From Alistipes sp. (GTDB lineage: Bacteria; Bacteroidota; Bacteroidia; Bacteroidales; Rikenellaceae): DNA of 64,000 nt. The stretch covers positions 1 through 64,000 of the forward strand of contig JAFTNV010000027.1 in NCBI GenBank assembly GCA_017451685.1, in the 5' to 3' direction. This document shows positions 17,623-26,287 of the stretch, piece after piece. The notes below the pieces were generated by a model that saw only the letters and a list, made by a program, of their open reading frames with translations, did no database searches and was not told the origin of the DNA. The position numbers and the translations under genes were made by a program. Numbering within the stretch: the stretch's first letter is position 1; the number at the start of each line of letters is the position of its first letter.

Positions 17623-17630
17623 CAAAGGTA
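17623..17630 (-). promoter_or_regulatory. -7 box of the lysE-like/cmk/ispH operon
   Basis: TACCTTTG on the minus strand, 44 bases before the start codon at 17579. The -33 element is not a good match. Confidence 0.55.
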
Positions 17631-17747
17631 GTAAAAATTTAGCATATAACAGGTATGGCACATGCACAAATTGAGCATTTTTTTATCCCTCACACGCCTT
17701 ATCGCAGAGATGGCGACTATGTCACCTCGTTTTTTTGCCCAAACATG

Positions 17748-17777
17748 TTGCACGATTGAAAAAATTTACTACCTTTG
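17748..17777 (+). promoter_or_regulatory. promoter of the small-peptide and lipoprotein genes
   Basis: TTG (17748-17750), 19 bp, TACCTTTG (17770-17777), followed by a leader of about 45 bases to the ATG at 17827. Confidence 0.8.
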
Positions 17778-17826
17778 TAAACGTGTATCACACAGTGACA
17801 GAGAATTAACCTAAATAATCTACACC

Positions 17827-17952
17827 ATGAAAACGAAGTGTCATGAGAAGGAGTACCTCGTACCCGAGGTCTTGGTGGTAGAGGTCGTGGCAGAGCATGG
17901 CTTTGCGGCGAGCCTCGAAGATCCGTATGAATTAGACGAATTAGAATGGTAA
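17827..17952 (+). CDS. 41-aa small acidic protein
   Basis: A short frame of 41 codons directly downstream of a strong promoter and 17 bases before the next gene. The peptide begins MKTKCHEKEYLVPEV, has a hydrophobic-acidic middle and ends DPYELDELEW. Short peptides with a KEYxxPEV-type start, a G-F-A-A-S centre and an acidic C-terminus are often found beside surface-protein genes in Bacteroidales, though the function is unknown. Start and stop are clear and the promoter points straight into it, so it is probably translated. Confidence 0.65.
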   Translation: MKTKCHEKEYLVPEVLVVEVVAEHGFAASLEDPYELDELEW

Positions 17953-17969
17953 CCAAACAATTGAAGGCT

Positions 17970-20609
17970 ATGAAGAGACTTTTTATACTACTGTTTGCAG
18001 CATTGGCTATGGTAGCCTGCACGGAGACCGACAAAGAGATGGACACACCTCCCACAAACGATACCGAGCAACCCGACGAGGGCACCAACGAAGGTGAGAA
18101 CGAAGGTGAGAACGAGGGTGAGAACGAGGGTGAGAACGAAGGTACAAACGAGGGCGATGGCGAGAGCCAGGTGATAACCGTAACCGTCGAGGGCGGCAAC
18201 GACACGCGCGTACACCTCGACGAGAATCGCAAGACCGCTTGGGATGAGGATGACCTGCTCACCGTCTTCTACCGCACATCGACATACCAGCAGTGGCAGT
18301 TCCAGGGTGCTACGGGCGACAGCGAGGGCACGATAGCCCCCGTGGGCGAGGTTGAGGCTCCCACGACGAACGGCAACATCGTCGTGCTCTACCCCGACAA
18401 TAGCGCCTACACCTACGACATGGAGGGTAACACGATTGCTGCGACGGTGGAGGCCACACAGCAATATGCCGAGGGCAGCTATGGCGAGGGTGGAAATATC
18501 CTTGTGGCGCAGAGCGCAACGAACAACGTGACGATGAAGAACGTATACGGCTGGCTGCGCGTAGTCATGGTGAGCAACGTACACTCCATTGCGAGCATCA
18601 AGCTCACGGGTAACAACAACGAGCAGCTTACGGGCCCCATAGCCATCAACCCCGCCGAGGCTACGGCGGCGTTCACCTCGACAGATGGCACCGAGATTAC
18701 ACTTACATGCGAGGGTGGAGCACAACTTAGTAGCACGGGCACATCGTTCTACATAGGCCTTGTACCGCAGACATTCGAGAAGGGTGTAACCATCGAGATT
18801 ACAGATACATACGGTGGCACGATGACACAAACCACCTCGAAGCCCGTGGACATCAAGCGTAACGCCATACAGGCTATGAGCGCCTTTGAGTACACCCCGG
18901 GCGTTGTTGACGAGGATATCGAGAAGAAGTTCCCCGCAAACACCTCTATATGGTATGGTAATTCGCAGCTAACATTCTCATCGTCGCCCACGAATGCCAA
19001 CATCGTAAAGCATGAGTTTGGAGCATGCGCCAACGGAGATTGCTACTCATTCTATGGTATGGACTTCGATGCCGAGGTGACAACCATCAATGCTGCCGCG
19101 TTCTACGGCAAAAAGTTAGATATAATATATCTTCCCCACTCTGTTAAGACCATCGGTCAGTCGGCTTTCCTCGGCATTCAGGAGCTCGAGGAGGTACACA
19201 TAGGTCGTGGCGTCGAGAAGTTTGAGACAGGAGCCTTCTCTAACTGTGGCAACCTACAACGCCTCTATATCCGCGCCGTGACACCTCCATCGTTGGGCGA
19301 TTATGCCCTTTTACGCAATAGCACAGGTGACTATGTCTACATCGGTGCTCTTATCTATGTTCCCGAGGAGGCGGTAGAGACATATAAGGCACACGCTCAG
19401 TGGGGCAAGTATGCCGACTATATCGTGGGCTACAACTTCGTTGCCGGCGAGGCTGCGGGAGGAGGTAACACCGGTGGTGGCGATGCAACATCGTCGCAAT
19501 TCAACCATCGTCTGCTTATCCTCGACCATACTGACGAGAGGTGCGGATACTGTCCCGAGGCGATGGATAGACTATACGCTTTGGCTAACTCGGAGTATAC
19601 GGACTGCTACCACGAAGTGACACTCCATGCAGGTAGGATGTCGAGCACCGACCCTGCATATTCAGATGCAGCATTGGCGGTATGCAAGTATCAAGGAGTT
19701 CAGTCTCTTCCAACGATATATCTTAATTACGAAGGTGGCAAGATACCGCGTGGAAATAGCAACGAGGAGTTCTTGACAACCATGTCAAACACCTTCAACG
19801 CCCACCGTAGCAAGACGGGCGCTGCCGTTGGTATTGCCATGGAGACATCCGTATCGGGCAGCACGCTAAACGTAAACGTAGAGGTTACATCTGCCGAGGA
19901 GCAGCGCTACTACCTCGCTGTATGGGTATTGGAGAACAATATCGACGGCTCGGGACAATCGAATGCCACGAAGCCCCACCATAAGGTCTACAACCATGCT
20001 TTGCGATATATCGCCACGGAGTATGACAACACCTACATGATTGGTAACTCTCTCGGCAAGATGGCCGTAGGTGCGACGAACACCAAGAGCTTCACTATCC
20101 CCATTGCCTCTAATTGGGTGGCCGGCAACCTTGAGGTTTTGGCCATCGTGAGCGCTAACGACGAGGTTGTAAACTGCGCCCTCTGCCCCGCAGGCCAGAG
20201 CAAGGATTACGAGTACCTCGACACCGACAATGGTGGCGGCAACGATGATATTATTGACGGTGGCAATGACGACCCTAACGCCATACAGCTTACGACGATG
20301 ACGTATAGCGACTCACTATTAGACTCTTACCTTCACACATACTCATTCACCAACGGCAGCAACACTTCGCTAAAGGTGTATGTCGGTGATTATTGGGGTT
20401 CATCCACTGCCATAAATAGTGGTATGTATGGTTTAGCCGAGTCTAAGAGCTATGCGTGCAACGCGGGACTCTTCTATGCCGAGAGCGTGAAGATTGACGG
20501 CGTAAGTAAGACAGTATCGGGAGGTACAATGACCGTCTTGCAGGGCAAGATGAGCCTCTCGCTGACATTCACCGACGGCACGGAACAGTCTTTCGTCTAC
20601 ACGTTCTAA
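17970..20609 (+). CDS. chimeric surface lipoprotein: fimbrillin-like, BspA leucine-rich and Omp28-like domains
   Basis: A protein of 879 aa from the ATG at 17970. The lipobox is AMVAC (Cys17). Next comes a Glu/Asn/Gly linker built of 4-residue NEGE units (about 33-62), a beta-rich domain resembling fimbrillin-type modules (about 65-310), a short BspA/LRR_5-like section (about 315-480; IIYLPHSVKTIGQSAFLG, RGVEKFETGAFSNC), and an Omp28-like domain (about 510-755) with a thioredoxin-like CGYC motif, SLPTIYLNY, and C-terminal CALCPAG. A final beta domain (about 775-879) ends in FVYTF. It is probably displayed on the cell surface; adhesion or redox-linked assembly is a guess. An upstream in-frame ATG (17946) overlaps the small-peptide gene and is unlikely. 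Confidence 0.72.
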   Translation: MKRLFILLFAALAMVACTETDKEMDTPPTNDTEQPDEGTNEGENEGENEGENEGENEGTNEGDGESQVITVTVEGGNDTRVHLDENRKTAWDEDDLLTVFYRTSTYQQWQFQGATGDSEGTIAPVGEVEAPTTNGNIVVLYPDNSAYTYDMEGNTIAATVEATQQYAEGSYGEGGNILVAQSATNNVTMKNVYGWLRVVMVSNVHSIASIKLTGNNNEQLTGPIAINPAEATAAFTSTDGTEITLTCEGGAQLSSTGTSFYIGLVPQTFEKGVTIEITDTYGGTMTQTTSKPVDIKRNAIQAMSAFEYTPGVVDEDIEKKFPANTSIWYGNSQLTFSSSPTNANIVKHEFGACANGDCYSFYGMDFDAEVTTINAAAFYGKKLDIIYLPHSVKTIGQSAFLGIQELEEVHIGRGVEKFETGAFSNCGNLQRLYIRAVTPPSLGDYALLRNSTGDYVYIGALIYVPEEAVETYKAHAQWGKYADYIVGYNFVAGEAAGGGNTGGGDATSSQFNHRLLILDHTDERCGYCPEAMDRLYALANSEYTDCYHEVTLHAGRMSSTDPAYSDAALAVCKYQGVQSLPTIYLNYEGGKIPRGNSNEEFLTTMSNTFNAHRSKTGAAVGIAMETSVSGSTLNVNVEVTSAEEQRYYLAVWVLENNIDGSGQSNATKPHHKVYNHALRYIATEYDNTYMIGNSLGKMAVGATNTKSFTIPIASNWVAGNLEVLAIVSANDEVVNCALCPAGQSKDYEYLDTDNGGGNDDIIDGGNDDPNAIQLTTMTYSDSLLDSYLHTYSFTNGSNTSLKVYVGDYWGSSTAINSGMYGLAESKSYACNAGLFYAESVKIDGVSKTVSGGTMTVLQGKMSLSLTFTDGTEQSFVYTF
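18078..18149 (+). repeat. in-frame 12-bp tandem repeat (six units) in a lipoprotein linker
   Basis: Six 12-bp units of the GARGGTGAGAAC type run from 18078, coding for repeats of Glu-Gly-Glu-Asn. Units 2-5 are nearly identical. Slippage would change linker length without a frameshift. Confidence 0.85.
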
Positions 20610-20627
20610 GTATTTAACTGATAAGGT

Positions 20628-20673
20628 GTAAAGGTAGCAATTTTGCAATTAGCAGAAAAATTGCTACCTTTAC
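20628..20673. promoter_or_regulatory. 17-bp perfect inverted repeat enclosing the DUF3467 promoter
   Basis: The arms GTAAAGGTAGCAATTTT (20628-20644) and AAAATTGCTACCTTTAC (20657-20673) are exact complements with a 12-base loop. The promoter for the downstream gene fits inside: TTTG (20642-20645), 19 bp, TACCTTTA (20665-20672). In RNA from the upstream gene the same DNA gives a strong hairpin, which may terminate or stabilise that transcript, but no T-tract follows. Confidence 0.65.
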
Positions 20674-20701
20674 ATCGTTTTAATAGTATAAAGCAGAGAT
20701 T

Positions 20702-21007
20702 ATGAGCGAAACAAAGAAACAAGGCATCGAGATACAGCTCGACGAACAGGTGGCACAGGGCAACTACTGCAACTTGGCCATCATAGCACACTCTACATCG
20801 GAGTTTATCATCGACTTCGCGACGATGCTCCCGGGACTACCCAAGGCCCGCGTGAAGAGCCGCGTAGTACTCACCCCCGAGCATGCCAAGCGCCTACTGC
20901 TCTCACTCCAGGAGAACATCACGCGCTACGAGAGCACCTTTGGCAAGATTAACATCCCCACGAAGCAGCCCCTTATCGACCCCTTTGGACATAAGGGTCA
21001 GGCATAG
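20702..21007 (+). CDS. DUF3467 domain protein
   Basis: A 101-aa soluble protein matching DUF3467 (GIEIQLDEQVAQGNYCNLAII, SEFIIDFATMLPG, LTPEHAKRLLLSLQENI). The family is small, conserved in Bacteroidota and of unknown function. It has a promoter inside the inverted repeat at 20628-20673 and is followed by a hairpin (21038-21081), so it is probably transcribed alone. Confidence 0.88.
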   Translation: MSETKKQGIEIQLDEQVAQGNYCNLAIIAHSTSEFIIDFATMLPGLPKARVKSRVVLTPEHAKRLLLSLQENITRYESTFGKINIPTKQPLIDPFGHKGQA

Positions 21008-21037
21008 AAACGCGGACTAACGATTGCTAATTAATGA

Positions 21038-21081
21038 TTAGGGAGTTTAGGGAGAGTAAAATACCTCCTTAAACTCCCTAA
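21038..21081. repeat. imperfect hairpin after the DUF3467 gene
   Basis: TTAGGGAGTTTAGGG pairs with CCTTAAACTCCCTAA across an A/T-rich loop. It follows the DUF3467 gene, but no T-run follows. It belongs to the TTAGGGAGTTTAGGGAG low-complexity type also seen at 39635-39670. Confidence 0.55.
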
Positions 21082-21170
21082 ACTCATTATATTCCCTACA
21101 ATAGCACCAGAAAATCAAGATTATTGCACCAACAGCAACTCCTCATTACCAATTATTAAAAAATTTTTAT

Positions 21171-21178
21171 TATCTTTG
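21171..21178 (+). promoter_or_regulatory. -7 box of yebC
   Basis: TATCTTTG, 58 bases before the yebC start. The -33 element is weak. Confidence 0.6.
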
Positions 21179-21236
21179 CGCCGTTCTATATATAAGAGGT
21201 ATAAACGATTGAAAACAAAATAAAAACACTACGATT

Positions 21237-21971
21237 ATGGGAAGAGCATTTGAGTATCGCAAGGCGAGAAAGATGAAGCGCTGGGGTCACATGGCGCGTG
21301 TATTTACGAAGATTGGCAAGGAGATAGAGATGGCGGTGAAGGCCTCGGGCCCCGACCCTGCGTCTAACCTGCGCCTACGTCTTCTTATGCAGAATGCCAA
21401 GGCAGAGAATATGCCTAAGGAGAATGTCGAGCGCGCAATCAAGCGTGCTACCGACAAGGACTCGGCAGACTACAAGGAGATGATATACGAGGGTTATGGC
21501 CCTCACGGCATCGCTGTCCTCGTGGAGACGGCCACCGACAACACCAACCGCACCGTGGCATCTGTGCGCATGTACTTCAACAAGTATGGCGGCACGCTCG
21601 GAACATCGGGCTCGGTAGGCTTCATGTTCGAGCACAAGTGCGTATTTAAGTTCAAGCCCACGGCAGGTGCCGACCTCGAGGAGATGGAGCTCGAGATGAT
21701 TGACTTCGGCGTCGATGAGTTCTACGCCGAGGAGGGCGAGGTTACGGTATACGCTGCCTACGAGTCATTCGGTCAGATACAGACATGGATCGAGGAGAAG
21801 GGCTACGAGCTTGTATCGGGTGAGGCTGTGCGCATACCCACCGACACCAAGGAGCTCACGGCCGATGAGCGCGAGTCGGTAAACAAGCTTATCGAGCACC
21901 TCGAGGAGGATGACGACGTGACAAACGTCTACACCACGATGGCCGAGAGCGACGAGGACGACGAGGAGTAA
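21237..21971 (+). CDS. yebC: YebC/PmpR family protein
   Basis: A 244-aa member of the YebC/TACO1 family. It has the usual start (MGRAFEYRKARKMKRWG), GPDPASNLRLR, YEGYGPHGIAVLVE and a typical acidic C-terminus. Family members were described as DNA-binding regulators; some help translation through proline-rich stretches. It is 78 bases upstream of ileS, with A/T-rich filler between. Confidence 0.95.
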   Translation: MGRAFEYRKARKMKRWGHMARVFTKIGKEIEMAVKASGPDPASNLRLRLLMQNAKAENMPKENVERAIKRATDKDSADYKEMIYEGYGPHGIAVLVETATDNTNRTVASVRMYFNKYGGTLGTSGSVGFMFEHKCVFKFKPTAGADLEEMELEMIDFGVDEFYAEEGEVTVYAAYESFGQIQTWIEEKGYELVSGEAVRIPTDTKELTADERESVNKLIEHLEEDDDVTNVYTTMAESDEDDEE

Positions 21972-22049
21972 GGCCAAGGCCAAAAGCGAAAATGGAGAAT
22001 TGGAAATTGGAAATTAACAATTACTAATTAAAACTTAATAGTTAAGGCA

Positions 22050-25000
22050 ATGAGCAAGTTTCAAGAATATAAGGGTCTCGACCTTGCCGGCGTTGCGGAG
22101 GATGTTCTTAAGCGCTGGACGGAGGACGACACCTTTCATAAGAGCATAACGACACGCGAGGGTCATCCCACCTTCGTATTCTACGAGGGTCCCCCCTCGG
22201 CAAATGGTACGCCCGGTATTCACCACGTGATGGCGCGCACCATAAAGGATGTATTCTGCCGCTTCAAGACACAGCAGGGATACCTCGTACACCGCAAGGC
22301 GGGATGGGATACGCACGGTCTTCCCGTGGAGCTCGGCGTGGAGAAGAAGCTCGGCATCACCAAGGAGGACATTGGTAAGAAGATAACCATCGAGGAGTAT
22401 AATCGCGAGTGCCGCGAGGCCGTGATGGAGTTTACGGACATCTGGGAGGATCTTACACGCAAGATGGGCTACTGGGTGAACATGGACGACCCCTATATCA
22501 CCTACGATAATAAGTTCATCGAGACCCTCTGGTGGTTGTTGAAGCAGCTCTACGACAAGAACCTCTTGTACAAGGGTTATACCATACAGCCCTACTCTCC
22601 CGCTGCCGGCACGGGACTCTCGACACACGAGCTCAACCAGCCGGGCTGCTACCGCGATGTTAAGGACACGACGTGTACGGCACAGTTCCGCATCCTCGAC
22701 CCCAAGGCCGAGATGGAGGGCTGGGGAACACCCGTATTCCTTGCGTGGACGACGACACCCTGGACACTGCCCTCAAATACGGCACTCTGCGTGGGCCCCA
22801 AGATTGACTACGTGGCAGTGCGCACCTACAACCCCTACACGGCGGAGAAGATTACGGCTGTTGTTGCCGAGCCCCTCATGTACTCTATCTTCAACAAGAA
22901 GGGCGAAGAGTTGGCGCTCGATAGCTTCAAGGCGGGCGATAAGGTCATCCCCTTCGAGGTTGTGGGCAAGTGGCGCGGCACGGAACTCGAGGGCATGCAC
23001 TACGAGCAGCTCTTGCCGTGGGTTAAGCCCGTGGAGGCTGACGAGAAGGGCAACTGGAAGGAGGCTTCGGCAAAGGCCTTCCGTGTGATCCTCGGTGACT
23101 ACGTGACGACAGAGGATGGTACGGGTATCGTACATATCGCCCCCACGTTTGGTGCCGACGATGCCTTCGTGGCACGCCAGGCAGGCATACCGTCGCTCTT
23201 CATGATAAACAAGCGTGGCGAGACACGCCCCATGGTCGACTTTACGGGTAAGTTCTACCTCAAGGCCGAGCTCGACGACACCTTCGCTAAGGAGTGTGTC
23301 GATGCTGCCTACGACGAGTATGAGGGTCGCTACGTTAAGAACGCCTACGACCCGCAGTTTACGGTCGATGGCCGCTACGACGAGAAGGCGGCGCAGGCTG
23401 CCGAGAACCTCGACATCTACATCTCGCTCAAACTCAAGGAGTCGAACAAGGTGTTCAAGATCGAGAAGCACACGCACAACTACCCCCACTGCTGGCGTAC
23501 GGATAAGCCCGTGTTGTACTACCCCCTCGACTCGTGGTTCATACGCACCACAGCGCTCCGTGAGCGCATGATGGAGCTCAACAAGACCATCTACTGGAAG
23601 CCTGAGTCTACGGGCACAGGCCGCTTCGGCAAGTGGCTCGAGAACATCAACGACTGGAACCTCTCGCGCTCACGCTTCTGGGGTACACCGCTACCCATCT
23701 GGGCGACGGAGGATAGAACGGAGTTGAAGTGCATCGGCTCTGTCGAGGAGCTTATTGCCGAGATTGAGAAGGCTGTGGCTGCCGGCGTGATGTCGGAGAA
23801 TCCGTATAAGAACTTCAAGGTGGGCGACATGTCGAAGGAGAACTACTCTACCGCAAACATAGACCTCCACCGCCCATACGTCGACAGCATCATCCTCGTA
23901 TCGTCAAAGGGTGAGCCTATGCGTCGTGAGCCCGACCTCATCGACGTGTGGTTCGACTCTGGCGCCATGCCCTATGCTCAGGTGCACTACCCCTTCGAGA
24001 ATAAAGAGGGCTTCGACCAGATATACCCTGCGGACTTCATCGCCGAGGGCGTAGACCAGACACGTGGCTGGTTCTATACGTTGCACGCCATCGCCACAAT
24101 GTTGTTCGACTCTGTGGCGTTCAAGAATATCATCTCTAACGGCCTTGTCTTGGATAAGAACGGCAATAAGATGTCGAAGCGTCTGGGCAATGCCGTAGAC
24201 CCCTTCGAGGTGTTGAAGAAGTATGGCGCTGATGCTACGCGCTGGTATATGATATCTAACTCGCAGCCGTGGGACAACCTTAAGTTCGATGTCGATGGCG
24301 TTGACGAGTGCCGCCGTAAGTTCTTCGGCACGCTCTACAACACCTACTCGTTCTTCGCCCTCTATGCCAACATCGACGGCTTCACGGGCAAGGAGCAGGA
24401 GGTTCCCGTTGCCGCACGCCCCGAGATTGACCGCTGGATACTCTCAGAGCTCAACTCTATGGTTCGCGATGTCACAGCCTACCTCGAGGACTACGACCCC
24501 ACGCCCGCGGCACGTCGCATTGATGCCTTCGTGGGCGAGTTGCTCTCGAACTGGTATGTGCGCCTCAACCGTAAGCGCTTCTGGGGTGGCACGATGACCG
24601 AGGATAAGCTGGCGGCCTACCAGACCCTCTACACATGCTTGGAGACCGTGGCCATGGCCGCAGCACCCATCGCTCCGTTCCTCACCGACCGCATCTTCAC
24701 GGATCTCAATGCCGTGAGTGGCCGCCATACGGAGTCGAGCGTGCACCTCGCGGAGTACCCCACATGCAACGAGGCACTCATCGACACGGAGCTCGAGGCT
24801 ATGATGTCGTTGGCACAGCGCACCTCGTCTATGGTGCTGGCTCTGCGCCGTAAGGTAAACATCAAGGTGCGCCAGCCCTTGCAGAAGATTATCATCCCTG
24901 TCTTGGATAAGGCTATGGCCAAGCATATCGAGGCTGTGCGCCCGCTCATCATGAACGAGGTGAACGTGAAGGATATAGAGCTTATATCGGATACTACGGG

Positions 25001-25535
25001 TATCATCACCAAGCGTATCAAGCTCAACTTCAAGGCCTTCTGCCAGCGCTACCCGCAGCTTGCCAAGGCTATGTCGGCACTCGTTGCTACGTTTACGCAG
25101 GAGCAGATTGCCGCTATCGAGGCTAATGCCGAGACGGTGCTTGAGGTTGGTGGTGAGCAGATTACCGTTACGGCTGCCGATTTCGACATCACGAGCGAGG
25201 ATATGCCCGGATGGTTGGTAGCGTCGGAGGGTAAGCTCACCGTAGCGTTGGATATCACCATCACCGAGGAGCTGCGTCGCGAGGGTGTTGCCCGCGAGTT
25301 GGTAAACCGCATCCAGAACATACGTAAGGATTCGGGCTTCGAGGTTACGGATAAGATACGTGTGGAGATTGAGGCTACCGCCGCTACGACAGCTGCCGTG
25401 GAGAGCTTCGCGGAGTATATCGCGCAGCAGACCCTGGCGTTGGAGGTTAAGGCTGTGGCTACGCCCGCGGGTGCGTTTGTCGTAGACAGCGACCTCGACG
25501 AGCAGCCTCTGAAGATTGCAGTCACCAAGGCTTAA
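22050..25535 (+). CDS. ileS: isoleucyl-tRNA synthetase, type 2, with GXHH motif
   Basis: An 1161-aa class I synthetase that charges tRNA-Ile and edits valine. Length and C-terminal region match the eukaryote-like type 2 group. KMSKR is at about residues 707-711, and the editing domain occupies about 190-400 (WTTTPWTLPSNTA). The first signature, normally HIGH, reads GIHH (residues 56-59, in NGTPGIHHVMAR), a swap of positions 1 and 3. Type 2 enzymes resist mupirocin, and the GXHH form has been reported as hyper-resistant. The gene is followed by hairpin element A (25549-25645). Confidence 0.96.
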   Translation: MSKFQEYKGLDLAGVAEDVLKRWTEDDTFHKSITTREGHPTFVFYEGPPSANGTPGIHHVMARTIKDVFCRFKTQQGYLVHRKAGWDTHGLPVELGVEKKLGITKEDIGKKITIEEYNRECREAVMEFTDIWEDLTRKMGYWVNMDDPYITYDNKFIETLWWLLKQLYDKNLLYKGYTIQPYSPAAGTGLSTHELNQPGCYRDVKDTTCTAQFRILDPKAEMEGWGTPVFLAWTTTPWTLPSNTALCVGPKIDYVAVRTYNPYTAEKITAVVAEPLMYSIFNKKGEELALDSFKAGDKVIPFEVVGKWRGTELEGMHYEQLLPWVKPVEADEKGNWKEASAKAFRVILGDYVTTEDGTGIVHIAPTFGADDAFVARQAGIPSLFMINKRGETRPMVDFTGKFYLKAELDDTFAKECVDAAYDEYEGRYVKNAYDPQFTVDGRYDEKAAQAAENLDIYISLKLKESNKVFKIEKHTHNYPHCWRTDKPVLYYPLDSWFIRTTALRERMMELNKTIYWKPESTGTGRFGKWLENINDWNLSRSRFWGTPLPIWATEDRTELKCIGSVEELIAEIEKAVAAGVMSENPYKNFKVGDMSKENYSTANIDLHRPYVDSIILVSSKGEPMRREPDLIDVWFDSGAMPYAQVHYPFENKEGFDQIYPADFIAEGVDQTRGWFYTLHAIATMLFDSVAFKNIISNGLVLDKNGNKMSKRLGNAVDPFEVLKKYGADATRWYMISNSQPWDNLKFDVDGVDECRRKFFGTLYNTYSFFALYANIDGFTGKEQEVPVAARPEIDRWILSELNSMVRDVTAYLEDYDPTPAARRIDAFVGELLSNWYVRLNRKRFWGGTMTEDKLAAYQTLYTCLETVAMAAAPIAPFLTDRIFTDLNAVSGRHTESSVHLAEYPTCNEALIDTELEAMMSLAQRTSSMVLALRRKVNIKVRQPLQKIIIPVLDKAMAKHIEAVRPLIMNEVNVKDIELISDTTGIITKRIKLNFKAFCQRYPQLAKAMSALVATFTQEQIAAIEANAETVLEVGGEQITVTAADFDITSEDMPGWLVASEGKLTVALDITITEELRREGVARELVNRIQNIRKDSGFEVTDKIRVEIEATAATTAAVESFAEYIAQQTLALEVKAVATPAGAFVVDSDLDEQPLKIAVTKA

Positions 25536-25548
25536 TTTATTCTGATAA

Positions 25549-25645
25549 GGGGTCATCCTCGACCTCTCAATCATTAGCCCGGATGGGACATACTTGACGT
25601 ATTTCTCATTCGGGCTAATTTCATGTCGAGGCCAAGCCTAACCCC
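25549..25645. repeat. long intergenic hairpin element with TACTTGACGTA apex (copy A)
   Basis: Nested complementary arms: GGGGT/ACCCC (25549-25553 with 25641-25645), CTCGAC/GTCGAG (25558-25563 with 25625-25630), ATTAGCCCG/CGGGCTAAT (25573-25581 with 25611-25619), closing on ATAC-TTGAC-GTAT (25590-25602). It lies between convergent ileS and the dksA-like gene. The same apex occurs at 39761 and 46453, and a variant at 46329. Confidence 0.75.
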
Positions 25646-25718
25646 ATCGAACAACAAATTAAGGTACGCGACCCTGATGGCTGTGCGTTTCGACGGGTTA
25701 CGTTATCGCTGAAACGCG

Positions 25719-25754
25719 CAACAAAATACCCACCACAATGCCGTGGTGGGTATT
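25719..25754 (-). terminator. terminator of the DksA-like gene
   Basis: On the minus strand AATACCCACCAC and GTGGTGGGTATT (12 bp, perfect) surround a 6-base loop and are followed by TTTGTTG. It starts 21 bases after the stop of the gene ending at 25776. A second hairpin, CGTTTC/GAAACG, lies just beyond (25686-25716). Confidence 0.85.
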
Positions 25755-25775
25755 ACTTCTTAATCTCTCGCTACA

Positions 25776-26150
25776 CTATTTGCGAGCATTCTTTGCCTCG
25801 ATGCACTCCGTAGCGTGGGGCACACGCAGCAGACGCTCACGCGGGATAAGCTTGCCCGTAGTCTTGCAAATGCCGTAGGTCTTATTCTTGATGCGCACGA
25901 GGGCCATCTCGAGGTTACGAATAAACTTAGCCTGGCGCTGTGCCAACGAGCCATACTCCTCGCGCGAGAGTGTCGTTGCACCCTCCTCCATAACCTTGAA
26001 GGTGGGCGACGAGTCCTCGGTGTCGTTCTCGTTGCTCGTTGCCGTGCGCAACATATCGTAGTCGGCACGTGCCGATGCCAATTTCTGCTCTATCAACACG
26101 CGGAACTCTTCGAGCTCAGCATCGTTGTAACGGGTCTTCTCCTCTGCCAT
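25776..26150 (-). CDS. TraR/DksA family protein with reduced zinc-finger
   Basis: A 124-aa coiled-coil protein of the DksA family, which binds RNA polymerase through the secondary channel. The coiled coil is followed by YGICKTTGKLIPRERLLRVP and HATECIEAKN. Standard DksA has four zinc cysteines; here only two remain (in GIC and TEC), so the zinc finger is degenerate, as in many Bacteroidota homologues. Likely regulates transcription. It is monocistronic, with its terminator at 25719-25754. Confidence 0.85.
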   Translation of the reverse strand: MAEEKTRYNDAELEEFRVLIEQKLASARADYDMLRTATSNENDTEDSSPTFKVMEEGATTLSREEYGSLAQRQAKFIRNLEMALVRIKNKTYGICKTTGKLIPRERLLRVPHATECIEAKNARK

Positions 26151-26240
26151 AATCGTAGCGTTTTAGTACGGTTATACATTTATAATAAGCGAAGATAAGC
26201 AAAAATAATGACACGTGCAAATATTCTTACAAAAATTGCA

Positions 26241-26276
26241 TAACAAAGTCCTCAGGCTTTTCTGAGGACTTTGTTA
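26241..26276 (-). terminator. terminator after the CoA-transferase gene
   Basis: TAACAAAGTCCTCAG and CTGAGGACTTTGTTA are perfect 15-bp arms around a 6-base loop (26256-26261). It lies 12 bases past the stop of the gene ending at 26288. The T-rich right arm replaces a separate T-tail. Confidence 0.75.
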
Positions 26277-26287
26277 TACAAGTGTCG

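Noticed and set aside
24444..25574. 376-codon minus-strand frame opposite ileS
   Set aside because: Antisense to the conserved C-terminal part of IleS; no recognisable domain or promoter.
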